Shown here one piece after another: positions 21,201 to 35,730 of a stretch of DNA of 64,000 bases. The notes under the pieces are model-generated. The model saw nothing but the letters and a program-made list of their open reading frames with translations. It was not told the DNA's origin and did no database searches. The stretch spans positions 1 to 64,000 of the forward strand of contig JAINUG010000002.1 of assembly GCA_029706075.1 (NCBI GenBank), in the 5' to 3' direction. The first letter of the stretch is position 1. The number at the start of each line of letters is the position of its first letter. Position numbers and translations under genes: made by a program. This stretch comes from Aldrovandia affinis. Its lineage: Eukaryota; Chordata; Actinopteri; Notacanthiformes; Halosauridae.

Positions 21201-24200
21201 CACACCATAAAAGATGACTTGTTAATGCAGATTTATTTTTCTTGCATTTTATTTCAAATAAATATTAGGGGTGTCAATAACTGTGACTTGTCTTTTTTTT
21301 TTTTTTAAATAACAAAATTTTAAGCATACAATATAGCTCATAACCTGTATTTTCTACAACCTTTACCCGCCTGCTCCCCCTCATTTTCACCAAGGGTGCC
21401 AATAATTCTGCACCTGACTGTATGCAAAAGTAACTATTGCAAAACAAGGGTTTTAAAGGAGCTGTTGATCTCGTCTTTCAGATCGACATTTTCCTGTCTT
21501 ACTGAAGTCCCTCCGATCTCAGAGGGTTGTGTATATCTGTTGTGGAGAAGATCACACGGCCGCTCTCACAAAGGTATGTTCACCGTCATTGATGTCTTGC
21601 AGCTGATGCAAGATTAGATTTCAAAATATCGTTGCTGGGCCTTGGTCACTGCTGGGCCTGAAATGTAATTCAACAGTGGCACAGAAGTTAATAACATACC
21701 TTTTTCTCATGCAGTTCTATACAAAATTCTGTCCTGAGAAGCAGGTTACAAAACAAAATCACCCACAAAGGAAAATTGTTCTGCTTTTTAAATGTTTTAC
21801 TTAAATCAAACTAACTGGTTGAATCAACTTTTTTTATTTTGAGCATAGTAGCATAAATCTTGAATTTCTAAGCATAAACACAACTGTTGAGCAAAGCACT
21901 TATGGTGGGTCACAGGGCAATTTAATATTAAGATTATGTTCCCAAATGTTAAACATGTAACTCTTACGTCTTTAGAGGAACAATTATTTTCTTTCAGCAA
22001 GCCTAGTGGCTGCTGTTTGTTTTGTTTTTCATCTCTGATATATAGGAAGCATTATATACATTTGTGCCGGGCGCTGCCACTACTATGTTTTCTGTATGTA
22101 GAGTGCCTCCTTCCAATTTCCTCATATTTCGGTGGAATTTTATTTTCTGAAAATTATAACTTTGTTTGATGCAGGAGGGTGGAGTGTTTACATTTGGAGC
22201 TGGAGGATACGGTCAGCTGGGGCATAATGCCACAAACCATGAGATAAACCCCCGGAAGGTGTTTGAGCTCATGGGAAATGTAGTCACACAGATTGCCTGT
22301 GGTAGGTAAGTGCAAAATGTCATTTTCTTTAACAACTTAATTGTAAGCCAAATAATCTCTCTTCTGTATGTCACTGTCGACCTTTATTTTTGGAGCACGC
22401 ACAGGAGCATCCACATTCTAAGAATAAATATTTTTCTGTGGGCACGCAAAGTTGTAAAGTGTTCCTTACTGTAATCGTTTTCCAAGAATATCTGCCTGGA
22501 CATGACTGTCATTAAATTCGTTTTTTTTTTTTTTATATAAAGGCAAACTACACAGTTAATAAATTGAAGCCCTTCTTCTGTTTCAATGACAAAAAAGTAG
22601 ATAATCCATATAAAGCTTATTAAACGTGTGAGGCAGTTGTCCTGATGTTGTTGTGCATGTTTTGGGTGTTCACCAAGGCAGCACACATTAGCACTCATCC
22701 CTTCCTCTGGAAAAATGAACTCCTTTGGACTTGGTGGAAACGGGCAGCTCGGCACTCACTCTACTTGCAACAGGAAGAGCCCAGCTTCAGTGAAAGGCAC
22801 CTGGATGCTACACAATGGGCCCAGCTCCCCGGGTACAGGTGAGCACGTTGCACTTTGAATGGGATACGGTGGTGATGCTGCAGGTTCGTCATAGTGACCT
22901 GTTCAGATTTGTAGAAAACGAACGACCCCTCGGTCCCTCTTGTAATAATTTTCATATGTATATATGGTACCTAATTGGAAATGCATTGGGGTAGACAAAA
23001 GTCCCAAAATGATGTTTTCGGGATTATAAATCTTTGATGAAAGAAGAAAAGTTCAAAATGTTAGGCTCCTTGCTGTTACACATACATCATTTGGTGACCC
23101 TCCCCCAATGTAAAGGTGTTAAATTATATTATTATTATTATTATATTTGAAAGAATATGCCATTGATGTAGTGTCATCTTGATGTAGTACTTGTCACATG
23201 AAAATGAGAATTAATTTAATCTTATTATAAATGATAAATTAATCTTATTTGTATGATCATGGCTTTTGCGTTTGTTTGAATTCATTGTGTGATAAGGGGT
23301 AAACTGACTAATGAGCACTAATGCAGTATGTATTTATTTTGAAAATATAGTTTAAAATATGTCCGTGAATTCCACTGAACATTATTGGCCTGCATCTGAA
23401 GGCCAGATAGAGAGCTCAGTAAATGGAATTCATTTTCTACATATTGTAACCTCAGTTAAGAGTACGAAATGGAATATTACATGATTTGTAATAAACATTC
23501 ATTTTTATTTTTTAGAAATACAAGACTATGTTCCTTGTGTTGCTGGCATAGTTAAAATGGTAGATCACATGATCAGTTTTTCTTTATTTTTCCCCCTCCC
23601 CCTCCTCAGATGTTGACCAGTGCAGCTGTATCAAGAAAATATTCGCTGGTGGAGACCAGAGCTTTGCCCATTACTCATTTTCACAGGTACGGTCTGAAGT
23701 TTTGCCACGTGAGAATCGCCAATGGTTAAATTACATTTTGAGGAGTATGTCCTTTCAATGAATCACATGCAGTTTTTTCTCTCAAATTCTAATATCTAAT
23801 ATTGGTGCACTCCAATTCAAATTTAACATGAAATAAAACATATTTTGTTGTGTTTGGGGCTTCTTCCTTTTTAAAAAATGCTGATTGTGACATTTTATAA
23901 CATTCTCTAGTGAACAAAATTAAACGCAATAATAAACCCAGTAATTAACTATGTTCGTGGTTTAAGGCCAGGGGGATTAAAATCAGTTGATGTATGTTTC
24001 AGTGTTGGAGATTATGGTAAAGAAAGATTTTAACATGTAAAAGGTTTCAAACGTTTGTTTATTCTTTCAGAATTCGCTACCTCCAGATGATGTCCGAGTA
24101 CCTGACCCTGGCAAACACATTTATACTCTGAATCCAGATGTTGTCCAGCATTGGCTGAGCCAGGCACAAGGAAGACTTCCTCAGGAGATTTCCAAGTGCT

Positions 24201-27200
24201 TCCCTTTCCCTTCTTTTAAACCACTTAAGATTGCACATTAGTCTTATGTCAACAAATGATTATTTCAGTATAAACAAATATAACACTGCAAAATATATTT
24301 TATGATGACTTGCTTTTAAAATGCAGACCAATCAAATCTTGTGACTAATAGACAAACCATGAAAGGCAATTGTAGCTGTAACTGAATAGAATTATTTGGT
24401 TCAAAGTGTCATTTCAAAATTCAGGAATTTCACAATCAACAATTGGGCCCTGTGTTTTATTTTCCCAAAATAGTGTAACTGGACTTTACCACTGTGATAG
24501 CTCTGCAGAAATGTGTATTTGGAAGTGGAAATGAATGAAACTAATTGTTATTTTACTGTCCACATAGTGAGATTGATGTCATGTTCTCTTCTGCAAGTTG
24601 TCTCAACGGGAGCTTTTTGTCTGAAAGGTAATAGCACCTCTGACAAAGTTGTACATCATTTTTTCCCCCTCAAAATTGTTACAATTCCCCCCTCCATATT
24701 CTTATTATGAGCCACCTTCTTTAACATGTTAATGTCCTTGGCATGAAATCTAGATGCAGGGAAATAGTGGAGTCACTCTTTGTTTATTAATTCTGAAGTC
24801 TAGGCTATATTTGCGTGTTATGCCTTCATCGTTTTCTCTATGGTTACTCACAGATAAGACCCAGGCCAAGCACTACAGAAGTGGTGACTTCTGTAATAGC
24901 ATAAAAAAGATGTATGAATTGGCAGGTTTAATACTGGGCAAAGCATTCAATAATTAAAAAATAAGCACTTTAACCGCCAACCGCGGTTATTACAATTACA
25001 ACGGTTAACTGTCAACCAAACTTTTATGACCGTGATAGCCCTAGGTGCAACTTTTTAAAACTATGAAGTCTGAAAGGATGCGGTTGTAATTAATAGTTAC
25101 ATATTTTGAAAAAGTCAGGGACTGAAAGTAATGTGGATTTCATGTACAGAAATGGTAGGGGGAAATATTGAATTTATTGATTTGGCTTTAAGGCTGCTTG
25201 GGGAAAGGAGCTAAATACTGTAAGATTTTCAAACCTTCGGGAACGAATGGAGCTCACAAAGGTTGAATTGTATTTTTTAAATGACATAAGTTGAATCTGA
25301 CTCTAATAATGTCAGGTGGTGACAAGTACATTGACCCAACAATGCTTTAAATAAAAACTATATATACATATAGAGTTCTATGCTCAGCTTTCTTCCAAGG
25401 AGCACAGGTGAAAGTATAGGAGCAATATAATATAGGAGCACACAACAAAATCTTGGGAGCACAAACTAAAACATGTTATTATAGTATTTATTTGCATTCT
25501 TGTATTGTTACTAATGATATTTGTTACATATTTACATACATTAAATATTTATTACATTACACATTTCACAAGTTCCATAGACTTCCATTATATTTATAAC
25601 TCAACGATTCTTTTGCTGGAGACTGTTTCAATTGCAAAATATTCAGACTGGTGAGATTAAATGTGCTAATTTTCACTGTGCTAATAAGACTGCAATCAGC
25701 AAGCACACAGAAAATGTACTTTTATGGATTTTCGCACACGTCACACACGTCATTCAAACTGTAAATTGTAAAGGTTGTTTTGGAATGGCATGCTATTGTT
25801 TTTCTTTTCTTTACTTTTTATAGTTTTTAGGTCTGTGTTGTAGGTAGCTAATGAAGCTAGGTTAGCTAGCTAGCTAATAATAATACAGTCAAATTGGCCA
25901 GGTTGGCCAAGTTGCAAGCTGACGTTGGCTAACTCAACTGGCAGTAGTGAACAGTAGTGAACTGAGTTCAGGGTCACAGTTTAACCTGCAAGAAATCTTG
26001 TAGCTAACTTCAAACAATGTTAAACAAACCGATGTGATTGTAGAATGTCTATCTAGCGAACTTACACTACACATAAACTCTTTGTCAGAAGGATTGCATT
26101 TATATAACTCCTTTCATCTCACGATCTCAAAGCACTTTTCAATTGAGGGGGAGAAATTCACCTCAACATCCACCAAAGTGTAGCACCCACCTGGGTGATG
26201 CACAGCAGCCATTTTACATTATTCAAATGAATTAAAACTGAATGAAACCGAAAGAAGCAGTTGTAGAAGATTTTTCTCTGCTTTTCAGAACCGACAAGAG
26301 AAGATTATTTATTTATTTGCAGTGATAAGATGTGCCTACAAATACAATCATTGCAAATTTAAGGAAAATGCATCACCTGAATGCCAGCTCACATATATTT
26401 AGATGGTTCATTGCTCATTTTTTCCTTTCCATGGCATTAACTAAAAATACTAAAGTTGTAGTCTTGGTCTTTACTTGTTGGGACGTTTCTGATGTATGCA
26501 GTGTATTTTTAGTTTATTTTGTACGGAAAAGATTAAATAGATTTTTTGCTAAAGCTGCGCATGGCTACTTTTTTTCCAGCCATCCAGATCATTACAACAC
26601 AAGTAGCAGATTCTCAGGGGTGGACATCAACGCAGCACGCCTCTTGTTTCACAGATTGGTCCAACCCAATTCCCCATACATCACACAGCAGGTGATTATT
26701 GCTATGTGCTATGTGTATGTGGATTATATGGCAACAGTGGGTGCTGCTTGTAACTGCATGTAGCTCATCCTGCTAAGACACAAGGATCCGGATGCGGCCC
26801 TCGGTCTGGTATGGAAGCCTGATTGTGCCATACAAGGCAGTGCGCAATCACTTGTAGCATCACTTAGGAAGAGAGTTTGAGTTGGGAGGAGCTGAAATGT
26901 AAATTGTATAATTTGACCTTTTTAGCCTTTGCATTCTGCTAGAGTCCAAACTCAACTATTTGGTGGCAAAGTCTGATGATTTTCATTGTTTCCCTGTATA
27001 CTGAAGGCTTTCCTTTTTCAGTAAATGGGCCCACATTCCGCGATATCTGTTCCAAATCTGGCACTGGTTTTTTTTCAGATTGCTGCCAGTTTGGAGAAGA
27101 ACCTGATCCCGAGACTGAGCAGCTCTCCTCCGGACATTGAAGCCCTGCGTCTCTACCTCACACTGCCTGAATGTCCACTGTTTCATGACCCCAACACGTA

Positions 27201-29952
27201 TCTCACTCTCGCGATCCCATTCGGGAAGGCCATCATCAATTTGAAAGGGGCGCCATTGAAGGTCCTCGGTGAGTCATTTTCTCAACCGCCATTTTCACAT
27301 TTCCTTCATTAATGATGAGCATGAGTATTTAAATAAAGCTAAATTAAAGTTAAATAGGTATTTAATGATTAATTATTCCGCTGCTGTCACGGGGGACATG
27401 GAACACCATTAAAGATCTTTTCAGAGGGAGATTAATAATATGGTTGTTGACTCTTAATTTTCTCTAATAAAAAGTCTGGAGGTAGTGTAATATACTTTTC
27501 CCTCCTCTAACTGAATTCTAGGTAATCGATCAACATTAACAGGTAATAAATAATAACTTTGAAAACATCATGTCGGACCAGTGGCTTTGAGAGTTAAGTT
27601 AAGCGTTTTGAAAGGCAAGTGAAATGGTTGAGCGTTGTTTCTCATCCTCAGAGAATTGGTGGTCAAAGCTTGAGCCTCCAGTCTTCCAAAGACTTGTGGA
27701 TCTGTACAAGGATATAGTGGTGAACCTACTGAGGATGCACAAGATTGGCGTCCCCCATTCAGAGCAGAGGGCACTCACCAGCTTTCTTCACACTGCGCTG
27801 AAGTTCCTGGAGATCCTACACATTGTGCGTGTTCAGCATATATATATTAACAGCAGACTTGCATAAAAAAGGATTTAAGCTTAATTTCTTTGCACCATGA
27901 CATTACTGTTTTAGGAGGTCATTTTTAAATATTCAGTCTTGGCACATAAAGTAGCTCAACTGCTTGTTACTTAGATTTAGAGCCTTGCTAGATCACATGA
28001 ATTGATTGGGGGACCACATAAAGGCATAGAAACCACAAGTGGAAACAATGGCTAATATCAGGCATCAATAACCAAATTGGCTACCGTCTACATACCAATT
28101 TAAAATTAAACGAGTGTTTTCTGGAAAAACAAGCTTCCATTGATGTTCTAGGTGAATGACAGAGCTGGGCATATCCTGCAATATGACAGATTCTACATTC
28201 ACGAGTTGGATGATCTCATAGACATCAGGAATGACTACATCAACTGGATTCAACAGCAGATGTTTTCAGCAGTAAGTCTAAATATTTTATGTATAAAGTG
28301 GATCCATGGGTTTAAAAATGTATTGATCCTAAACAATTACATATTTAGGCAATGTGTTCTTCTACTACAGTATAAGTTGTGAAATTCCTGTAATATAAAA
28401 TATTTTAATTAATCATGTCACCAACTTTTTTTTTTTTTTTTACATGGACCCTGTTTTTAATTGTAATTGTTGTTCATTCTCATTACATACTGCCATGGAA
28501 AGATTCTCCCCCTTGAATAGCTGTATGATTATAGGACATACAATCAGAGATTTCCTATTTCAGGCGTTATTAGGCTTATGTAAATATATAAATATTCATA
28601 ATATTTCTGCAATAAATTCAAACTGCTTATGAACAGTGTGATGCCATTATCACAGTTTTTCAGCCAACCTGTTGCGGATAGATAATTCATACTATTATTG
28701 TGATGGTAGTGCTTTTTTAGTAAACTGTAGACTGTAGAGTTCGTTAGTAAGTTTAGAAATGTAAATGATAGCCCATGAGATCAGACACTTAATATTACTG
28801 TCACATTTCAGTCGAGTGAGAGATCGAGTCTTTAGATTGGCCACATATAACGGCATTCGTTGAATCTACAAAGACAATAATAATCTTTTCATTTAAAATG
28901 CATTTTTGAAACATAATGGAGAAATGTGAATGCAAACATAGATGCAGCATAGCTTGGAATGAGTGTCTACTGTAATTTAATTCGTTTTCTGTAATTGAAG
29001 TGGCAAAAATGGACACGATATTAAGGAGTTTGTGTTTTTTTGTCTCAGGTGTCAGACTGTCCAGTCACCATGTGCAGATACCCATTTGTATTCGATGCCC
29101 AAGCAAAGACAACATTGCTTCAGACTGACGCCATGCTACAGATGCAGGTGAGGATGTAGGGTATAGCTGAATTTGAAAAGTGTATATTAAACCAAACCTG
29201 AAAACTATGCACAGGGCGGTGATGGGGACACTGCCCTAAGAGATGCCATCTTTCAGATGTGACGTTAAGGTCCCGACTTAATGTGTTCATTAAAAATCCT
29301 GTGACACTTTTTTGAAATAGTAGGGGGTGATCCCTTGTGTCCAGGCAGGACTCCTAATCTGGTTGGCCGTTTGGCCATCTAATCCTCCCATGAGTCAGTT
29401 TGATGAATAAATCTTTGCCTCTCTACCGTGACTGATGTATGGTGAATATGTTGGTGAAAGAATGGCTGCTGTAGGTATGTCAGTGAGACCGAGATACTGA
29501 TGATGAGTCACGTATGTATTACCATCTTTGATCTAATATTATTATTGGATAAATAATAATAATAATAGGTTCTAAAATATGTTGATAAAAATGTATCTGA
29601 CCTATTGGCTCAGGTTGTCAATTATTAGAAGACATTGAGATGTAATGAGATGTCTGTGCTTTTTGAAAGGAGGATTGAGCACGTAGGACTGTTGGGGGGG
29701 GTTTGTCATTTTAAGATGGCAGTAGACCAGGCCCAGAGGCAGAACTTCTCCTCGCTTTTCACCCCCGTGGTGGAATCCGTCAACCCTTGCCTGATGCTCA
29801 TTGTCAGGAGGGAGCACATTGTGGAAGACACCGTGGACGTCCTGAGGAAATCCAAGAATGTTGACTACAAGAAGCCCCTGAAGGTGTGGCTGCAGTACTT
29901 CAGTGCTTTCTTTGATACTGGTTTCTTTAGAATGTCAGCTGCACCCCTTTTA

Positions 29953-29987
<35 letters not shown>

Positions 29988-32900
29988 TTGTATCCATCTT
30001 GTGTTTTATGCTTCTGGATAATCATGCTGTAAACATTTCTATATGTAAAATTGCATATTTATCTATATTTACATAAAGGTATTTATTACTTCTTTTAGGC
30101 AGTCAGGACTACAAAAGCATTCACATAAAAACAATAGATTTTTCCGCTTTGTCAAGGGATTTCTTTCCAAAATCGTAGCTGAGTGACTAGAGCTGATGAA
30201 CAGCACTGAGATTGTTTGAGTACTAAAGACATTTCCAGCTGCTTTCCATAATGTTACTGTACCATTTTTGTGGAAAATGCATGTTACCTTAAGGTTGGTT
30301 TAAACCTTAGGGTTATCCCCTTTACGCTTTTGGTTTTTAAATGTTTCTTCTGTTCTCTGTTCAGGTGATTTTTGTTGGCGAGGAAGCTGTGGATGCAGGA
30401 GGAGTTCGAAAAGAGTTCTTCCTCCTGATAATGAGAGAGCTTCTCGATCCTAAATATGGCATGTTTAGGTACTATGAGGAATCAAGGCTAATTTGGTTTG
30501 CCAACAAGGTAAAAACCCTTATCTCAGATTATTTGTATGATATTTCATGTGTTTTTGTCAAAGCAAGACAATAGTATTCTTCTTCCTGTTAGACACAAAC
30601 TCTGTGGAGCCTGTTCACTCATCTGTGATTGACAGGAAGAATTGTGATTGTGAAATGAAAATATTCCCTGAAGATTACAAGCAAAAAATAATAGTAATAT
30701 TGCTAGCTAGTTTATTCATATTCAACAAAAACTTAAAATTCAATATTCAAATGGATCCAAATAAGGCAATATACAAGGTGAACAAATGAATGCATTGGAA
30801 GGGTCTGAAGGATACTACAGTGTTTATTAACTAATTTGGTATGACTACACATAATCTATACATTTGTGTTTTGATGGTGAAAAACGCTGCCTGAACTTTG
30901 AAGGTCATTTTCTCAAAACTGATTTACATAAATGAACCATCATTTTAACACTTGAACTTTACTTTAATAAATGTAAAAATCTCAAATTTGAATGAATTAA
31001 CTTTTTTCTTTTTCTTTTTTTTTTAATGCAAGGTAACATGAAAAGCAACCAAATGGGATGATTTAAAAAAAGAAATTCTTAGAACCGGTTTTGTAAATAC
31101 TGCAGTTGAGGATTCTATTTTTCTGCAGGGAAAATTATTCAAAATATTTCTTGCAAATGTATGTTCTTGATATAGGACTATGCAGGGAACCTTGTTCCAG
31201 AGATGCTTTGTGTATGATTTTATTGAACTGTTTTTAACTGAAAAGTTTTACTGTTCTCATTCTTCATGTTAGACATTTGAAGAAATTGCTTTGTATCATC
31301 TGATCGGAGTCGTTTGTGGATTGGCCATCTATAACCTGACAATCGTGGACCTGAATTTCCCTGTGGCTCTTTACAAAAAGTTACTGAAGAGGAGGCCAAC
31401 ACTGGATGATTTAAAGGAATTGATGCCTGATGTTGGAAGGTTAGATGTGTGGTTTCAACGTCTATTATTTACTAATCATATGCTTGGCATAAAACTGGAT
31501 TCCAAAAAAGTGTGCTTGCATTTAAAAATGTAATACTTGCATTTGTTTGTAATTCTTGCATTTAATTGTCTTTCAAAGTTGAGGAAAATTGTTGATTGAA
31601 TCCAGGCCAGTATTATTATATTCCTGATAGTTCACATTGTACCCATTTATACCAAGTGTAAAGAAATGGCTCCTGGAACTGACTAAATGAGGGCCAAGTA
31701 TAAAGAGGACAGAACACTTATTGTTGCATGCCACCATGCCACAACACTGTGAGGAAATGTATATCTGAGAAAGCTGCAGTTTTATTGGTCAGTGGCAGCA
31801 GTCATCACAAAATATTAAATAAATGGCAAAAGAAAGTGACGAAATGACATTGCTTTAAGTTGAAGTTTACTGTGTGCATTCGACTCTGAGGCAATGAAAT
31901 CTGATCCATCTGATTCTCATTACAAATGATTTCCCTATATTATGTACAATTCTCTTATCAAGCTCTCAATTATCACTGATACAAAAGACGAACATTAAAC
32001 AGAAACGATTGTTAACAATCCTGTTGAATTTTTGTCTGGTCAGGAGTTTGCAACTCTTGCTGGATTACACAGAAAACGATGTGGAAGACACCTTCTGTTT
32101 GAACTTCACTGTGAGTTTGAGTCATCAAATAAGTACTGCATGTTTACGGTTAATTCTGACGGTTAAACATATTTGATAAGAACTCAGTTTCTGTCCGTTT
32201 CTATTTTTCCAAAAGAAAGAATGACTAAGGTTATTTGTTACATTCAGTGTTCAAAATGAGTGTTCAGGCAGTGCCATAAAAAGTTTTCAATTAAATATTT
32301 TTACCACCTAAGCTAAAATAACTAGATCAGGGGGTTCCCAAACTCAGTCTGTAATTGCAATTCTAGAAGTATAACCAGTTGTTAATTGTGTTTAAGTAGA
32401 CACTTTTAATGTCTAATTAGATATTTAACCTGGTAATTTCACTTTGTCAGAAACATATGAATGTTTCTATGTTTATTTAAGGATTTTGTTTTATTTGTTC
32501 AGGTCTGTTCTCTGACAAATAATGACAAATGCTTTCATTTTCTGTAATATGCTGTGGCAAATGGTTACATTTGTTTATTGATATACCTACAGCTAAAATC
32601 AGTGACGTTCTAAATGCTTAAAGAAACAGTCCAACCAAAATCCATCATTTCATGATGTCCTACTTACTGTAGGTCTTGTCGATCCATCCACTTGGCATCG
32701 TGGATACTGTTGCGCTTGGTAAGTCTGTGAATAGTAACGTTCTGGAATTATGGATTTTGGTCAGAATGTTCCCTTAAAGTGTACACACCTGGTCATTGAA
32801 ACAAAACCATTTTTGAGCCAAATTTGGACACATAAACACTTTTTCGAAAAGCTAAATTAATCAAGAGATTGGTTTGAATGAAAACCAGCATTTATGGGGG

Positions 32901-35300
32901 TCCCCCAGGACAAGTTTGGGAACCGCTAACCTAGGTGCAAGCCAGTGTGAATTAAAAAATAATGGGCTGTGTATCCAAACCAAATTGACTTTGGTCTTTA
33001 GTTGGTACATGTGGATAGCTGATGGCTTCCTGAAAATTAGCCCTTGGAAAATTCCTTTCCAACTCTTTCCCTGCCCAAAACGTTGTGAATGGTGTAAGCA
33101 GGGGTGTTCGCTTTTTGAGCTGAGGGAGGGGAGCAAGATGGATTCATGAATAAGCTAGCTCATAGGTATCCAACTCAGTCCTGAGGGCTGCAGGTATTTG
33201 TTCTAGCCGAGGACGGACTATGCCTGAGGTCACCGATTTAGTGTACGCCCATGAGGCGTGAAGTTCAGTTGATTGGTCAGAGTAAATGGCTTCAGCCACT
33301 GCGATGTGTAGGATCAAGACATTTTCACCTCAAACGAATCTCTTCCGGTGTATAGTTGCATCATTAAAACCACAATTTTAATACACATCCATGATTTATT
33401 TACTAAACCGTTAAAAAATGTACAATTTAAAATTTGGATATGCTTTCTGATGTTGTATTGCAGTTTTGTTTGAAAAACACTAGTATGCCTTAAAGGCGTT
33501 TGCTATTTTAATTATTTTCAAAAGATTTACAGATATGACACAGGCCAGCAATAGTTGTGTTTTGAAGTATTGTATGGAAGACGACCGTTGATGTGCATCA
33601 ATACTTTTTCTCAGATCACGGTGGAAAACTTTGGTGCCACAGAAGTATTGGAGCTTGTCCCAAATGGTGTGAACATCAGCGTTAATCACTCAAACAGGTA
33701 TTCACCCGTATATACCATATCTTAACGAGATGTCTTCTTTCTGATTTGTCTACATGAATGCATTCAACATGCTGTTCTTTTCAAGATCTTTTCTATTATT
33801 CTTCAGCAAAATGTAAAGACTAACTGGTCACACAATGCTTATTCTACCTGTTAATTTATGTAACTACTGTATGAATGAAAGTAATTGTCCACTTAACTTT
33901 TGTACCGAAAACTGTTTATTGCGTTTTTTCAGGCAGGAATTTGTAATTGCATACGTCGACCACATTTTCAATGCATCCGTGGCAGCCCTGTTTGAGGCTT
34001 TCTACACCGGGTTCCATAAAGTGTGCGGAGGGAAAGTCCTTGAGCTGTTTCAACCCAACGAACTCCAGGCAATGGTCATTGGAAACACCAACTACGACTG
34101 GAAAGAGCTGGAAAGGGTGGGAATCAGACCTCGGGGGCTAATCATTGTCATTGCCTCAGTGAAATACGAAATCGCAGTGTTGTTCTTTTTCAGGAATAAT
34201 AATATCTGAGCCCATTGTTCCTCGAGACCTCCCATTCCCATAATGAAAACTACCTGCTTCACTGTACTTTGGAAAGGCATCTGAAAGTATTTTGGAAAAG
34301 TTGTAGTGCAACATAAGCTCTTGATCTTGTGTGACACAAACACTTTACTATTTTCTGCTGGGAAACTTTTCATCGTAAGTATAATACATTTGTCCTGTTT
34401 ATGTTCAAAATATTGAAAATCAGTTGGGTGCAGGGTGCAGTTATATTGGGATTAATTTCCAGCAGAATCTGAGTCACAAGGATGTGGCAGCAGTCATGAT
34501 GTGCTCATGAAGTTCAGTAGGCACCAAGGTTAATTTTGTCCACTTGACCCCTCAATTACCAATCATATGAACCCCTGAATGTATATTAAATATTTATATT
34601 TTGAATAATTAAAATTTTTTATCGTTTTTATGTATTTATGTATATGTATCGGTTATGCTTTTTTAACTTAAAATAAATACACAGTTAACAAGAGGATGTG
34701 TTTGGATTGTCTCATTAGGGCACTGAATACAAAGGAGAGTACTGGGCCCAGCACCCTACAATAAAATTCTTCTGGGAAGTGTTCCATGAGCTACCTTTGG
34801 AAAAGAAGAAACAATTTCTTTGTAAGTGTTCTTTACTTGTCTTCATGGCAGAAAAATCCCCCCATCATATGCAGTACATTGATTTGACTGTCAACTCGTG
34901 TATTTGCCCCACCTTCCCCAATTTTGTGTACTGGAGATTTTTACCCTCTATTACAATTTATGGTTGTTACTCCAGCACTTTTATTTTGTATTTTTTGGCG
35001 GGGGGGAGGGGGCTGTGCTTTTCCCCCTCATCTTTCTGTTTGACTGCTGTGTACATCTCCCCACTTCATGTTGCCTCTGCCCTGTGTGTAGTGTTTCTGA
35101 CCGGAAGTGACCGTATCCCCATCTTGGGCATGAAGAGCCTCAGGCTGGTCATCCAGTCCACAGGCGGGGGAGACCAGTACCTGCCTGTTGCCCACACCTG
35201 CTTTAACCTGCTGGATCTCCCAAAGTACAGCAGCAGAAATGTGCTCAAGGACAAGCTCATACAGGCTATCGATCACTACCAAGGCTTCAGTCTTGTCTAA
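18253..35300 (+). CDS. herc4: Herc4: RCC1-repeat / HECT E3 ubiquitin ligase
   Basis: Family role: HECT-type ubiquitin-protein ligase that takes ubiquitin from an E2 onto its own cysteine and passes it to substrate; cytosolic. Coding exons: 18253-18478, 19430-19589, 20044-20120, 20758-20979, 21482-21573, 22175-22305, 22678-22838, 23610-23686, 24071-24195, 24568-24627, 26580-26691, 27079-27268, 27652-27824, 28152-28271, 29049-29147, 29716-29883, 30365-30508, 31273-31439, 32044-32110, 33615-33697, 33933-34116, 34719-34821, 35092-35300. All junctions are GT/AG and in phase; the sum is 3150 nt, 1049 aa. Residues 1-~370 are RCC1 repeats (MLCWGNASFGQLG, WGQNKYGQLG, WGRNKFGQLG, FGAGGYGQLG). The HECT domain (~725-1049) contains the catalytic cysteine in HTCFNLLDLPKY (C1017). 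The ATG at 18253 matches the family start; the frame is open upstream only from a GTG. The 8-residue insert of the longer human isoform is absent. It converges on sirt1, with cox5b between them. Confidence 0.97.
21240..21420. mobile_element. Tc1/mariner-like terminal remnant in herc4 intron
   Basis: TTAGGGGTGTCAATAACTGTG and, further on, AAGGGTGCCAATAATTCTGC ... CTGACTGTA are phrases typical of fish Tc1-like inverted terminal regions. No transposase is present. Confidence 0.5.
24950..25060. mobile_element. hAT-like fragment in herc4 intron
   Basis: TTAACCGCCAACCGCGGTTA followed by GACCGTGATAGCCCTAG resembles the GC-rich end region of a fish hAT element. Only one end is recognisable. Confidence 0.35.
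26094..26220 (-). mobile_element. SINE family A tail, reverse orientation
   Basis: On the minus strand it reads CACCCAGGTGGGTGCTACAC ... GTGCTTTGAGATCG ... TATATAAATGC, matching the 3' half of the element at 4796-5195. It lies in a herc4 intron. Confidence 0.7.
29212..29470 (+). mobile_element. SINE family A body, diverged
   Basis: GACGTTAAGGTCCCGACTTA, ATTAAAAATCCTGTGACACT and AATAGTAGGGGGTGATCCC match the body of the element at 4796-5195 with many changes. The tRNA-like head is lost. It lies in a herc4 intron. Confidence 0.65.
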
Positions 35301-35724
35301 AAATATCCTAAAAAGCCATCCGCAAAGTTCTAACTTACTACGCATTTTGGTCTGAACATTTACAAAATATATATATATATATATATAATCTCTTTTTTCT
35401 TTTCTTTGGCTTACCTGCCTGAATTGTGCCAAAAGATGAGAAACGAAACACACACTTTTCTGGATGAATGAGCAAACCCAGATAAAGTATAATGCAATAA
35501 TCCCGGCGTATGTGTCCATGCGTATGTGAGGCACAACGCTGGGGAGAAATCACTTCAGGACATTTCTGGGTCCTCAAAAATAAGGTGAAATATAGATGGA
35601 TGGATATAATAGTTAAGCAACTATTTGTTTGTATTCAGTATTACTTAATTTAGTTTGGGATTTTTTTTAAAGCAGTTTTTTTAAATATTGAAAGCTTTCC
35701 ACACTTAGAGCTCCTGCTTTGGTG

Positions 35725-35730
35725 AATAAA
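35725..35730 (+). terminator. herc4: Candidate herc4 polyadenylation signal
   Basis: AATAAA 425 bases after the herc4 stop. Further AATAAA hexamers follow (around 35834 and 35928, and near 36526), so alternative 3' ends are likely and the used site is not known. Confidence 0.4.

Noticed and set aside
26332..26579. 5' half of a 143-codon ORF before the herc4 exon at 26580
   Set aside because: Only 26580-26691 fits the Herc4 frame and family sequence; the rest is intron read-through after a good acceptor at 26579.
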